Below, piece by piece: positions 43,200 through 51,695 of a stretch of 64,000 nucleotides of DNA. Every line of letters begins with the position of its first letter. The stretch's first letter is position 1. The notes under the pieces were generated by a model. It ran no database searches. It was not told the origin of the DNA and worked only from the letters and a program-made list of their open reading frames with translations. Origin of the DNA: Pseudosulfitobacter pseudonitzschiae (GTDB lineage Bacteria > Pseudomonadota > Alphaproteobacteria > Rhodobacterales > Rhodobacteraceae); contig NZ_CP022415.1 of assembly GCF_002222635.1 (NCBI RefSeq), positions 2,170,001 through 2,234,000 on the forward strand. Reading direction: 5' to 3'. Position numbers and translations under genes: made by a program.

Positions 43200-43386
43200 A
43201 TGACAAAATTTCTGAAAAACTTCCGCAAAGACGAAGCTGGCGCCGTGACTGTTGACTGGGTCGTGCTGACAGCCGCCGTTGTTGGTCTGGCCGTTGCAGC
43301 CTATTCCTCGATCGAAACAGGGGCGACGGCTTTGACCGCAGACACAGACACATTCCTGCAGGCTCAAGACCCTAACTAAGTTGGTC
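43052..43386 (+). repeat. Flp pilin duplication, unit 1
   Basis: About 335 bases, covering leader, ribosome-binding site and pilin gene, recur at 43771-44106 in the same orientation. The coding parts differ only at a few silent sites; the leaders differ more, with small insertions. The 385 bases between units are unrelated to either. Confidence 0.85.
43200..43379 (+). CDS. flp: Flp-family type IVb pilin, copy 1
   Basis: A 59-residue prepilin: a short basic leader MTKFLKNFRKDEAGAVTVDW, with cleavage expected around the GA after DEA, then the hydrophobic helix VVLTAAVVGLAVAAYSSIET. It is the structural subunit of Tad/Flp adhesion pili. The classic G-XXXXE-Y core is altered (GAVTVDW: Asp at the Glu position, Trp following), as in roseobacter Flp proteins. 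GGAGG lies nine bases upstream. The protein is identical to copy 2. Confidence 0.88.
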   Translation: MTKFLKNFRKDEAGAVTVDWVVLTAAVVGLAVAAYSSIETGATALTADTDTFLQAQDPN

Positions 43387-43918
43387 GAACTTCCTATTCA
43401 GGTTGTAAATTGTTAAGGCCGCGTCCCACTTGCAGGACGCGGCTTTTTTATTCGAATGGTAAGGTTTGGCACCTTACCTGCGCGCGGGCTATACCGCGAC
43501 ACCAGCCAGCTCATCAGAACAATCGAATGCGATACGGCGGATCGGGTCGATCGCCCCTCGCGGGCTCTGCCCAGGCAGATGTGCCGGATCTGGCCCTAAT
43601 ACGTCGACGTTTCCATCAGCGCCGAATCCTCCCTATCTCACTTATCCACGCGCGCGCAAAACCTTGCTCCGACACCACGCAACCATGGACTGTCATCCCT
43701 TTCGTTGTCTAACGGATGATAAACCTTGCCTGCTTGGACGGCTGTTTCCCAAAGTCACATAAAAACTTACTCTTTTCAATCTAATGCCCAATTCACGCCT
43801 CATTCCGGCGACTATATAACATCATACCAAGTCGGACACGGGCCAATGTGAGAGAGTGGCCCACACAGTGTAGACAAGGTTGAACACAAACAAACTGATC
43901 CTTTGGAGGGACACTACG
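43380..43918 (+). other. Intergenic region between the two identical pilin genes
   Basis: It holds a strong terminator after copy 1 (43415-43449), then about 320 bases (43450-43770) where I see no gene, and from 43771 the duplicated leader of copy 2 with CTATATAAC and the same GGAGG site. Confidence 0.6.
43415..43449 (+). terminator. Rho-independent terminator after flp copy 1
   Basis: GCCGCGTCC (43418-43426) pairs with GGACGCGGC (43435-43443), followed by six T (43444-43449). This should end most flp1 transcripts and allow pilin to be made far in excess of assembly proteins. Confidence 0.85.
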
Positions 43919-44106
43919 ATGACAAAATTTCTGAAAAACTTCCGCAAAGACGAAGCTGGCGCCGTGACTGTTGACTGGGTTGTGCTGACAGCCGCCGTTG
44001 TTGGTCTGGCCGTTGCAGCCTATTCCTCGATCGAAACAGGGGCGACGGCCTTGACCGCAGACACCGACACATTCCTGCAGGCACAAGACCCCAACTAAGT
44101 TGGTCG
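43771..44106 (+). repeat. Flp pilin duplication, unit 2
   Basis: This is the second copy of the 335-base unit at 43052-43386, in direct orientation. Near-identity of the coding part with more divergent leaders suggests either recent duplication or gene conversion limited to the coding region. Confidence 0.85.
43919..44098 (+). CDS. flp: Flp-family type IVb pilin, copy 2
   Basis: It encodes the same 59-residue prepilin as the gene at 43200, residue for residue, with only silent base changes such as GTT/GTC and GCT/GCA. It keeps its own leader and GGAGG site. Downstream is a long hairpin (44131-44160) without a T-run, so some transcripts may continue into the third pilin gene. Confidence 0.88.
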   Translation: MTKFLKNFRKDEAGAVTVDWVVLTAAVVGLAVAAYSSIETGATALTADTDTFLQAQDPN

Positions 44107-44130
44107 CACCGTTCAGGTAAAGAGTCTCTA

Positions 44131-44160
44131 AGGCCGCGTCCTGCACGCAGGAAGCGGCCT
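44131..44160 (+). terminator. Hairpin after flp copy 2
   Basis: AGGCCGC (44131-44137) pairs with GCGGCCT (44154-44160), and TCCTG with CAGGA inside, broken by one G-A mismatch. TATC follows instead of a T-run, so it is probably a leaky terminator or an mRNA-stabilising stem. Confidence 0.6.
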
Positions 44161-44214
44161 TATCAGATGCCCATTCCGGGCTTGGTTTCAGGTATTTGAG
44201 TAAAGGCAGACACA

Positions 44215-44388
44215 ATGCGTAAGATGATCAACCGCATCCGAAACTGCGAAAACGGCGCGGTGACAGTGGATTGGGTCGTTTTGACCGCCGCCGTCGTCGG
44301 GCTGGCTGTTGCTTTGATTTTAGCGTTGAAAAGTGGGGCAGCCGGCGTTTCCGCCGGCGTCGAAGCCTTCATGCTCAACTTTTTCTAA
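44215..44388 (+). CDS. Third, divergent Flp-family pilin
   Basis: This 57-residue gene is too short for most ORF callers. It reads MRKMINRIRNCENGAVTVDW, then VVLTAAVVGLAVALILALKS and a short tail ending MLNFF. The GAVTVDWVVLTAAVVGLAVA core is identical to copies 1 and 2, but the leader, with a Cys before ENGA, and the C-terminal half differ completely. It may be a minor pilin or an alternative major subunit. Its start has only weak ribosome-binding signals (AAAGGCAGACAC upstream). Confidence 0.8.
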   Translation: MRKMINRIRNCENGAVTVDWVVLTAAVVGLAVALILALKSGAAGVSAGVEAFMLNFF

Positions 44389-44432
44389 CCTCATCGCCTG
44401 TCGTTGCACCCGTGTGCGCCGAATACGACAAA

Positions 44433-44459
44433 CGCCGCGCCTTTCCCCGGGGCGCGGCG
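44433..44459 (+). terminator. Hairpin after the third pilin gene
   Basis: CGCCGCGCC (44433-44441) pairs exactly with GGCGCGGCG (44451-44459). No T-run follows. It separates the pilin genes from cpaB. Confidence 0.5.
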
Positions 44460-44607
44460 CGTGTGTGTCGCCCGTCTGCTGATCAGAATTTCCATACCCT
44501 GGTCACCTACCCTCCCAGTTTTCGCCACATTGTTGCGATACACTCAACGGTAAGTAATTTCGCGTACCCCCGAGCGTTGCGCCCCACATCATGCAAGAGG
44601 TAATCTA

Positions 44608-45465
44608 ATGCGAGTTGTATTTGGACTGGTCCTGATCGTTGGTTTCGCCCTTGCAGGCGGCGCTGTCTATATGGCCAAGAACTACATCGGTGCCTATCAG
44701 ACCGAATTGGCCAAAGAACGTCAGGCGCGGGCCAAAATTGTCCCGACGGTCGAAGTTTATGTCGCGGATCGCGCCCTGAAGTACGGCGAAGCGATCACCG
44801 ATGCCGATGTGCGCACCGTTCAGTGGCCAGTTAACGCAATCCCCGAGGGGGCTTTTGCCGGCGACAGCATCCTGTGGCCCGAGGGTCAGCCGAACCAGCG
44901 CGTTGTTTTGCGCGCCATGGAAAAAGACGAGGCTATCCTGGCCGTCAAAGTCACCGAGCCGGGCGTCGAAGCGGGCCTGACCTCGCGGCTTGAACGCGGT
45001 ATGCGCGCCTTTGCGATTAAAGTGGACGTGGCCAGCGGTGTGTCAGGCTTTTTGCGCCCCGATGACCGTGTCGATGTCTATTGGACCGGTCAGGTGGGCC
45101 GCGAATTGTCCTCGGACAGCGGTGAAGTGACCAAGCTGATCGAGGCTGGCGTAAAGCTGATTGCCATCGACCAATCCGCCGCCGGTGATCTGGACGGCGC
45201 CGTGATTGCCCAAACCGTAACCGTAGCGGTGAAACCGGCGCAGGTTGCCGCCCTTGCCCAAGCGCAGGCAACTGGCCGTTTGGCGTTGTCGCTGGTGGGT
45301 GCGGATGACGATACTGTGGCCGGCGCAATCGAGATCGACCAACGCACTTTGTTGGGCATCGAAACCAAAGCAGCCGCAGCAGAAGTGAAGGCCGCCGAGG
45401 TTTGCACGATCAGAACGCGCCGTGGAGCCGAGGTTGTCGAGATTCCAATCCCCTGCACGAACTGA
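44608..45465 (+). CDS. cpaB: Flp pilus assembly protein CpaB/RcpC
   Basis: The 285-residue protein has an N-terminal membrane helix (VVFGLVLIVGFALAGGAVYM), a SAF domain (VADRALKYGEAITDADVRTV near residue 50) and the RcpC domain (GFLRPDDRVDVYWTG near 147). It is a periplasmic component that works with the secretin. Two cysteines near the C terminus (EVCTIRTRRG and PIPCTN) may form a disulfide. A strong hairpin follows, so it may be transcribed alone. Confidence 0.92.
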   Translation: MRVVFGLVLIVGFALAGGAVYMAKNYIGAYQTELAKERQARAKIVPTVEVYVADRALKYGEAITDADVRTVQWPVNAIPEGAFAGDSILWPEGQPNQRVVLRAMEKDEAILAVKVTEPGVEAGLTSRLERGMRAFAIKVDVASGVSGFLRPDDRVDVYWTGQVGRELSSDSGEVTKLIEAGVKLIAIDQSAAGDLDGAVIAQTVTVAVKPAQVAALAQAQATGRLALSLVGADDDTVAGAIEIDQRTLLGIETKAAAAEVKAAEVCTIRTRRGAEVVEIPIPCTN

Positions 45466-45495
45466 ATGCAAAGCATCACAGTTTCAATAGGTTGA

Positions 45496-45524
45496 ACAAG
45501 GCCGCCACTTTCTGGCGGCCTTGT
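45496..45524 (+). terminator. Strong hairpin between cpaB and cpaC
   Basis: ACAAGGCCGCCA (45496-45507) pairs exactly with TGGCGGCCTTGT (45513-45524) around a CTTTC loop: 12 perfect pairs. Only a weak T-rich tail (CTGTTATGG) follows. It implies a separate promoter for cpaC in 45525-45668. Confidence 0.65.
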
Positions 45525-45668
45525 CTGTTATGGCTCTGTTGCCGCTTATCCACATAAACCAAAGGCGCGAAACCATTGATTCTTGCAATAAAAAGCGAAC
45601 TGGCGCATGGTTGAACCAATTCAGGGCACCAAGACCCTAAACAGGCGTGATCAAAAGGGCAGGTCACA

Positions 45669-47102
45669 ATGACATTGATTAGATTTTTTAAGGTGGCCTT
45701 ATTGGGCCTTGCGCTGACGGCTGCACCGTTGGCGCTGACATCTTATGCACATGCCGAGACATTGCGCGTGGTGAAAAAGGGCACGGCCAGTACGCTGAAC
45801 GTGCCCATGAACCGCGCCGTTGTGGTCGAAAGCGATATACCGTTCTCGGAACTCAGTATCGCCAATCCGGCCATCGCCGACATCTCTTCGCTGTCCGACC
45901 GCACCATCTACGTTCTGGGCAAATCGCCGGGGCTGACCACGCTGACGCTGTTGGACGCTTCCGGGCAATTGATCACCAACGTCGATGTACGTGTCGCCGC
46001 CGATATTTCGGAATTCAAGGAACGCTTGCGGCAGATCCTGCCCGGCGAAAACATCGAAGTACGCACCGCCAATGACGGCATTGTGCTGTCGGGCACTGTG
46101 TCCTCAACTGCACGCTTGCAAAGGGCGCTGGATCTGGCATCGCGCTATGCCCCTGACCGCGTTTCAAACCTGATGAGCGTAGGCGGCATTCAACAAGTCA
46201 TGCTGAAAGTCCGCTTTGCCGAAATGCAGCGGTCGGTCTCGAAATCGCTCAGCTCCTCGCTGGCGCTGAACGGCACGACCTTGGGCGGCGATCTGGGGAT
46301 CAATGGCGGGACGGGCACATCCAACACGTCTGGCGCGGTCACCAACTCACTGGGTGGCAACATTCCGGGTACAAACAGCAACGCCGGGGCAATCCTGTTC
46401 GGCTTTAACGCAGGATCGACGCAGGTCGGTATCTTGCTCGAAGCCCTTGAAACAAAGGGCGTTGTGCGCACGCTGGCCGAACCGAACCTTGTCGCGCTTT
46501 CGGGCCAAGAGGCAAAGTTTCTTGCTGGTGGGGAATACCCTGTGCCAATTAGCCAAGACAACGGCACGGTCACCGTCAAATACAAACCCTTCGGCATCGA
46601 GCTGAATTTTATCCCCCGTGTGGTGGACAAGGACCTGATCAATCTGGAACTTGAGGCTGCGGTATCGGCAATTGACCCGACCAACGGCTTTTCGGTCAAC
46701 GGCTTTGACATCGACGCGTTCACCCGCCGCGAAACATCGACCACTGTCGAGATGCGCGACGGTGAAAGCTTTGCAATTGCGGGGCTTTTGCAGGACGACT
46801 TTACCGACAACAACTCGCAGCTGCCTTGGCTGGGTGATGTTCCTGTGCTGGGCGCCCTCTTCCGCTCGGCCTCTTATCAGCGCAACCAGACTGAGTTGGT
46901 GATCATCATCACAGCACATCTGGTGACACCGACGCGCGGCGAAGCGCTGGCCCTGCCCACCGACCGGGTTCTGGCACCGACCGAGCAAGACCTGTTTCTG
47001 CATGGCCGCGTGGCCAACGGAACGCGGACACCGAAAAAAGGTGCCGCAGGCGAAGTGGCCAAGCAGGACTTTAGCGGCTCCTACGGCTATGTGATGGATT
47101 AA
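45669..47102 (+). CDS. cpaC: Tad pilus secretin CpaC/RcpA
   Basis: At 477 residues it has a signal peptide, an N-terminal pilus-assembly domain (TLNVPMNRAVVVESDIPFSE near residue 42, LSDRTIYVLGKSPGLTTLTL near 77), a BON-like segment (residues about 115-175) and the secretin domain with VRTLAEPNLVALSGQEAKFL near 265 and VPVLGALFRSASYQRNQTEL near 395. It forms the outer-membrane pore for the pilus. A Gly/Ser/Asn-rich insert lies near 205-235. Confidence 0.93.
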   Translation: MTLIRFFKVALLGLALTAAPLALTSYAHAETLRVVKKGTASTLNVPMNRAVVVESDIPFSELSIANPAIADISSLSDRTIYVLGKSPGLTTLTLLDASGQLITNVDVRVAADISEFKERLRQILPGENIEVRTANDGIVLSGTVSSTARLQRALDLASRYAPDRVSNLMSVGGIQQVMLKVRFAEMQRSVSKSLSSSLALNGTTLGGDLGINGGTGTSNTSGAVTNSLGGNIPGTNSNAGAILFGFNAGSTQVGILLEALETKGVVRTLAEPNLVALSGQEAKFLAGGEYPVPISQDNGTVTVKYKPFGIELNFIPRVVDKDLINLELEAAVSAIDPTNGFSVNGFDIDAFTRRETSTTVEMRDGESFAIAGLLQDDFTDNNSQLPWLGDVPVLGALFRSASYQRNQTELVIIITAHLVTPTRGEALALPTDRVLAPTEQDLFLHGRVANGTRTPKKGAAGEVAKQDFSGSYGYVMD

Positions 47103-47124
47103 GGCGATGCGAGGCCAGAATATC

Positions 47125-47790
47125 ATGAAAAAACAATCAGTTTCAGCGCTGGCCCTGATGGCCACCCTCGCCGCATGTACAACGTCAACCGATCCGGTCT
47201 ATACGCAATTTTACCGCGAGGCCGGAGCCCATGCGGACAACGGCTCCTTCGGTGAGGCGACAAACAACAACACTTTGGTGATGAACGGCGAACGGCAATA
47301 CACCGTCGATCTGGCGAACCGCTTCGCCACCGAGATTACCTCGACCGTGACATTTGGTTTCAACAGCGCACAGTTGGACGGCACAGCCCAAGCGGTTCTG
47401 CGCCAACAGGCTGACTGGATCCGCCAGTTTCCCGAAATCCGTTTCCGTGTTTTCGGTCACACCGATGCGGTAGGTTCGACCGCCTATAACCGCCGTTTGG
47501 GCCTTGCGCGGGCCAATGCAGTCGTCAGCTATCTGACCTCAATGGGTATCTCGCGGTCACGTCTCGAGGCGGTTGTCTCCTTTGGCGAAACACAACCCCT
47601 GATCGTGACCCAAGGCCGCGAACGTCGCAACCGCCGGACCGTAACCGAAGTGTCCGGTTTTGTTGCCCGTCATCCGCAGGTTCTCGACGGCAAATACGCC
47701 GAAATCATCTATCGCGACTACATCGCATCGGCCGTGCCGCCCAGCCAGTTGGAAGGCATTACCGGTTCCGATTTGCGCACTGAACAATAA
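47125..47790 (+). CDS. OmpA-family lipoprotein in the CpaD position of the Tad locus
   Basis: This 221-residue lipoprotein (ALMATLAAC lipobox) has an OmpA/MotB peptidoglycan-binding domain: FGFNSAQLDGTAQAVLRQQA near residue 75, FRVFGHTDAVGSTAYNRRLG near 108 and NAVVSYLTSMGISRSRLEAV. The C-terminal 50 residues are outside the domain. In Tad loci this slot usually holds CpaD/TadB-type outer-membrane lipoproteins; here the OmpA protein may anchor the secretin to the wall. The ATG at 47125 fits the lipoprotein signal better than the upstream start at 47107. Confidence 0.87.
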   Translation: MKKQSVSALALMATLAACTTSTDPVYTQFYREAGAHADNGSFGEATNNNTLVMNGERQYTVDLANRFATEITSTVTFGFNSAQLDGTAQAVLRQQADWIRQFPEIRFRVFGHTDAVGSTAYNRRLGLARANAVVSYLTSMGISRSRLEAVVSFGETQPLIVTQGRERRNRRTVTEVSGFVARHPQVLDGKYAEIIYRDYIASAVPPSQLEGITGSDLRTEQ

Positions 47791-47797
47791 CCGCGAC

Positions 47798-47840
47798 AAC
47801 GGCCTATAGTTCGGAAACTCCTAACAATAGGGCCGTTTTT
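47798..47840 (+). terminator. Terminator after the OmpA-family gene
   Basis: AACGGCC (47798-47804) pairs with GGCCGTT (47831-47837), extended by TAT/ATA, followed by TTT. The loop is about 20 bases. It ends the cpaC-ompA unit; cpaE must have its own promoter in 47841-47992. Confidence 0.7.
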
Positions 47841-47992
47841 GCCCCATTCCTGCCCAGATTAGCTGCGAATTTACCCTCAATGGGAAAACTGTGTTCGGCG
47901 TTTTGCGCCGGATGCAGCGAGGTCGGGTAGGGTAAGGCACATCATAACGCCTGCAATCTATCTGCCAACCCTTGAAAAAAGGAAGATAGGTA

Positions 47993-49234
47993 ATGAGCAG
48001 CGTCATGCCGCAACCAGAAACAGCCCCGATTGTGGCCTGCACCGTCAGCCGTGACGTTCAGAACTTTGATCTGTTGATCGAAGACATGGAAAGCGCATTG
48101 GGCGAATCCTGGGGTGATCTGGGTTTTGCCGAGGCGCTGGCGTTTTTTGGTCAACCCGAGGCCGAAGCGTTGGAATTCATTGCTTTGGCGATGGATCAGG
48201 AGGACGAAGAAAACCTTGTGCTGATGGCCGAGATCATCACGCAGGCCAAGGCCCGCAAAATCAAGGTCATCCTGATAGCCGAAGACATGACACCTGCCTC
48301 GTTGCACACTCTGCTGCGCAAGGGCGCGGACGAGTTTGTTCCCTACCCTCTGCCGGAAAACGAACTGGAGCTGGCCATCTCGCGCGTTCAGACCGAACCC
48401 GAGCCCGAGAACGTCGAGGCCGCGGCACCGGCATTGCCCGCAGGTGCCAGCAAAGACGGCGCTGTGATCGTTGTGCACGGCCTTGCCGGTGGCACGGGTG
48501 CGACAACATTGGCAACCAATCTGGCATGGGAACTGGCAATCCTTGATAAAAAAGGACAGGCGGCACCGTCCGTTTGCCTGCTTGATCTGGATCTGCAATT
48601 CGGATCGGTATCGACCTATCTGGATCTGGCGCGCCGCGAAGCGGTCTACGAGATGATGTCGGACACCGAAAACATGGACGACGAAACATTCGGCCAGTCG
48701 CTGGTAACATATAACGACAAACTGCACGTTCTCACCGCCCCTGCGGACATGCTGCCGCTGGATCTGGTCTCGCCCGAGGACATCGGGCGCGTCATTGAAA
48801 TGGCGCGCACGCACTTCGACTATGTGGTCGTGGATATGCCTTCGACGCTGGTGCAATGGACCGAAACGGTTTTGCATGCCGCGCATATTTATTTCGCGAC
48901 CATCGAACTGGATATGCGGTCGGCGCAAAACACGCTGCGTTTCAAGCGCGCCCTGCAATCCGAAGAACTGCCTGCGGAAAAGCTGCGTTATGTGCTGAAC
49001 CGCGCGCCGAAATTTACCGATCTCAGCGGCAAGGGTCGGGTGAAACGCATGGCTGAAAGCCTTGAGGTGGCGATTGAAGTGTCGCTGCCAGATGGCGGCA
49101 AACCGATCACCCAAGGCGCGGATCATGGCCTGCCGTTGGCCACATCCGCAGCAAAAAACCCGCTGCGCCGTGAAATTGCCAAATTGGCAGCGTCTATACA
49201 TGAAACAAAATCCGATGAGTCCAAAGCGGCCTGA
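47993..49234 (+). CDS. cpaE: Tad pilus localization ATPase CpaE/TadZ
   Basis: The 413-residue protein has an N-terminal receiver-like domain (to about residue 135, with KVILIAEDMTPASLHTLLRK) and a ParA/MinD-type ATPase domain. The deviant Walker A is GLAGGTGATTLATNLA near 162, Walker B-like CLLDLDLQFGSVS near 195 and DYVVVDMPSTL near 275. Such proteins position the pilus machine at a pole. It starts the cpaE-cpaF-tadB-tadC operon. Confidence 0.92.
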   Translation: MSSVMPQPETAPIVACTVSRDVQNFDLLIEDMESALGESWGDLGFAEALAFFGQPEAEALEFIALAMDQEDEENLVLMAEIITQAKARKIKVILIAEDMTPASLHTLLRKGADEFVPYPLPENELELAISRVQTEPEPENVEAAAPALPAGASKDGAVIVVHGLAGGTGATTLATNLAWELAILDKKGQAAPSVCLLDLDLQFGSVSTYLDLARREAVYEMMSDTENMDDETFGQSLVTYNDKLHVLTAPADMLPLDLVSPEDIGRVIEMARTHFDYVVVDMPSTLVQWTETVLHAAHIYFATIELDMRSAQNTLRFKRALQSEELPAEKLRYVLNRAPKFTDLSGKGRVKRMAESLEVAIEVSLPDGGKPITQGADHGLPLATSAAKNPLRREIAKLAASIHETKSDESKAA

Positions 49235-49254
49235 TCTGTAACCGGGGGAAGCCC

Positions 49255-50709
49255 ATGTTTTCCAAATATAAAAAACCTGCGCCGACCGCGCCCGAAGCAG
49301 CCGCTGCCAAAGCGGCGCCAGTCGCCAAGGTCACACGGATACCACAGACCACAGCCAAGCCTGACCCGACCCGCGTTGCACGTCGCACCAATATGGTGAC
49401 TGCAACGGTGGCCCCCATCGAAAAAGAACGCAAACGCAAAGAGCGTATGGGCGAGATCAAGCTGGATCTGCACCGCGCGCTGTTGGACAGCCTGAATCTG
49501 GCCGCGCTGGAAACCGCGTCGGAACAGGATCTGCGCCACGAAATCGGTGCCATCGCCGCAGAATTTTTGCAAGAGCGTAGCATCGTTTTGAACCGCGACG
49601 AACGGCAGACCCTGAATCAAGAGCTTTACGACGAAGTCAAAGGGCTCGGCCCGCTCGAAACACTTTTGAAAGACGACTCTGTCAACGATATTCTGGTCAA
49701 CGGCCCGCAGCAGATTTTTGTCGAACGCGATGGCAAGCTTCAACTGACCGACGTCACCTTTAAAGACGAACGCCACCTGCTGCGTATCATCGACAAGATC
49801 GTTTCGGCGGTTGGTCGGCGCGTCGATGAAAGCAACCCGTATGTTGACGCCCGTCTGAAAGACGGCTCGCGCTTTAACGCGATGGTGCCCCCCATCGCGG
49901 TGGATGGCAGTTTGGTGTCGATCCGGAAATTCAAAAAGGACAAGCTAGGCATCGACGATCTGGTTGATTTCGGCGCGTTCACCGAAGAGATGGCCGCCTA
50001 CCTTCAGGCGGCGGTCGCCACCCGCCTGAACATCATCGTTTCCGGTGGTACAGGCTCGGGTAAAACAACCACGCTGAACGCTCTGTCGTCCTTCATCGAC
50101 AATTCCGAACGTATCCTGACCATCGAGGATACGGCAGAACTTCAACTGCAACAGACCCACGTGGGCCGGATGGAAAGCCGCCCGCCCAACGTCGAAGGCA
50201 AAGGCGAGGTTTCCCCCCGCGACTGTCTGAAAAACGCCCTTCGGATGCGACCCGACCGCATCATCGTTGGTGAGACACGCGGCGAGGAAGTGATCGACAT
50301 GTTGCAGGCCATGAACACCGGCCACGACGGCTCGATGACCACGATCCACGCCAACAGCGCGCGCGATGGCGTGTCGCGCCTGGAAAACATGATTGCGATG
50401 GCAGGTATCGAAATGCCCCTCAAGGCCGTGCGCAGCCAGATTTCATCGGCTGTGAATCTGATCGTTCAGGCCTCGCGTTTGCAAGACGGCTCACGCCGGA
50501 TGACCTCAATCACCGAGATTACCGGCATGGAAGGCGACGTGATTTCCATGCAGGAAATCTTTCGCTACCAGCGCGTCGGCCTGACGCCCGAGAACAAGAT
50601 CATCGGACATTTCACCGCGACAGGCGTGCGTTCGCACTATGCCGAACGCTTCCGGATGTGGGGCTATGACCTGCCTTCGTCCATCTACGAACCCATCGCA
50701 GCCCAATAA
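49255..50709 (+). CDS. cpaF: Tad pilus assembly ATPase CpaF/TadA
   Basis: The 484-residue secretion ATPase powers pilus extension and probably retraction. It has a basic N-terminal extension (to about residue 75), Walker [19 protein letters not shown] near 263, the Asp box [13 protein letters not shown] near 288, Walker [17 protein letters not shown] near 335 and the His box [13 protein letters not shown] near 360. It starts after GGGGGAAG and is followed 11 bases later by tadB. Confidence 0.96.
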   Translation: MFSKYKKPAPTAPEAAAAKAAPVAKVTRIPQTTAKPDPTRVARRTNMVTATVAPIEKERKRKERMGEIKLDLHRALLDSLNLAALETASEQDLRHEIGAIAAEFLQERSIVLNRDERQTLNQELYDEVKGLGPLETLLKDDSVNDILVNGPQQIFVERDGKLQLTDVTFKDERHLLRIIDKIVSAVGRRVDESNPYVDARLKDGSRFNAMVPPIAVDGSLVSIRKFKKDKLGIDDLVDFGAFTEEMAAYLQAAVATRLNIIVSGGTGSGKTTTLNALSSFIDNSERILTIEDTAELQLQQTHVGRMESRPPNVEGKGEVSPRDCLKNALRMRPDRIIVGETRGEEVIDMLQAMNTGHDGSMTTIHANSARDGVSRLENMIAMAGIEMPLKAVRSQISSAVNLIVQASRLQDGSRRMTSITEITGMEGDVISMQEIFRYQRVGLTPENKIIGHFTATGVRSHYAERFRMWGYDLPSSIYEPIAAQ

Positions 50710-50720
50710 GGAATGACGAC

Positions 50721-51683
50721 ATGAGCGCAGAACCCATCATCTACGGCCTGATCTTTGTCGGCGTCCTTGTTCTGGTCGAGGGCCTGTATCTCGTGGCCTT
50801 TGGCAAGTCGATTTCGCTGAATTCACGCGTAAACCGCCGCCTTGACATGTTGAACAAGGGCGGTCGGCGCGAAGAAGTGCTGGACCAATTGCGCAAGGAA
50901 ATGCAGCAGCACATGAACGCCAAATCGATCCCGCTGTATTCGCTTCTGGCGGAAAAGGCGCAAAAGGCAGCAATTGCCTTTAGCCCGAAACAGCTGATCG
51001 GGGTGATGGCCGGCCTTGCGATTGTGGCCTTTATGGGCCTGACCATCGGCACCGAAACCGAGCCACCCGTGCGCATCTTGCTGTCTATCGTCATCGGCGT
51101 CGGCGCGGTCTATTTCTGGGTCTCGACCAAGGCCAACAAACGTCTGTCCATGATCGAAGAGCAACTGCCCGACGCAGTTGAACTGATGGTGCGGTCGCTG
51201 CGCGTGGGGCACCCTTTCAGTTCCGCCATCCAGATCGTATCAAAAGAGGTCAAGGATCCGCTGGCGTCGGAATTCGGCGTGATCGCAGACGAAAGCGCCT
51301 ATGGCCGCGATGTGGGCGAGGCGTTGAAAGATATGGCCGAACGTCTGGACATGCAGGATTTGCGCTTTCTCGCCGTGGCCGTGACCATTCAACAGCAATC
51401 GGGTGGTAACCTTGCCGAAATCCTCGCCGGTCTGGCGCAGGTGATCCGCGCCCGCTTCCGTCTGTTCCGCCGCGTCAAGGCGATCACCGCCGAGGCGAAA
51501 TGGTCGGGCAAGTTCCTGTCCGCCTTCCCCCTTCTGGCGTTGGTCGTGATCCAGCTTGGCGACCCTCACTACTATGACGAAGTGCGCGATCACCCCTATT
51601 TCATTCCCGCCTGCTTTGCCGTGGGCATCTTCTTGACCGTCAACCTTTTTGTCATGCGCGCTTTGACTGACATCAAGGTATAA
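50721..51683 (+). CDS. tadB: Tad pilus inner-membrane protein TadB
   Basis: A 320-residue T2SSF-type membrane protein with an N-terminal helix, a helix pair near residues 90-135, the cytoplasmic GspF domain (QLPDAVELMVRSLRVGHPFS near 149) and C-terminal helices (SAFPLLALVVIQLG and the last 30 residues). It forms the platform on which CpaF acts, together with TadC. Start follows AAGGAATGACGAC. Confidence 0.94.
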   Translation: MSAEPIIYGLIFVGVLVLVEGLYLVAFGKSISLNSRVNRRLDMLNKGGRREEVLDQLRKEMQQHMNAKSIPLYSLLAEKAQKAAIAFSPKQLIGVMAGLAIVAFMGLTIGTETEPPVRILLSIVIGVGAVYFWVSTKANKRLSMIEEQLPDAVELMVRSLRVGHPFSSAIQIVSKEVKDPLASEFGVIADESAYGRDVGEALKDMAERLDMQDLRFLAVAVTIQQQSGGNLAEILAGLAQVIRARFRLFRRVKAITAEAKWSGKFLSAFPLLALVVIQLGDPHYYDEVRDHPYFIPACFAVGIFLTVNLFVMRALTDIKV

Positions 51684-51695
51684 GGAAGCAATACC

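Noticed and set aside
43410-43712. A 100-codon frame between the two pilin genes
   Set aside because: It starts inside the flp1 terminator hairpin and has Arg/Pro-rich shadow composition; the sequence is absent from the duplicated unit.
47942-49201. A 419-codon open frame opposite cpaE
   Set aside because: cpaE lies within the Tad operon and has the deviant Walker A motif. The antisense product is His/Arg/Phe-rich and resembles nothing.
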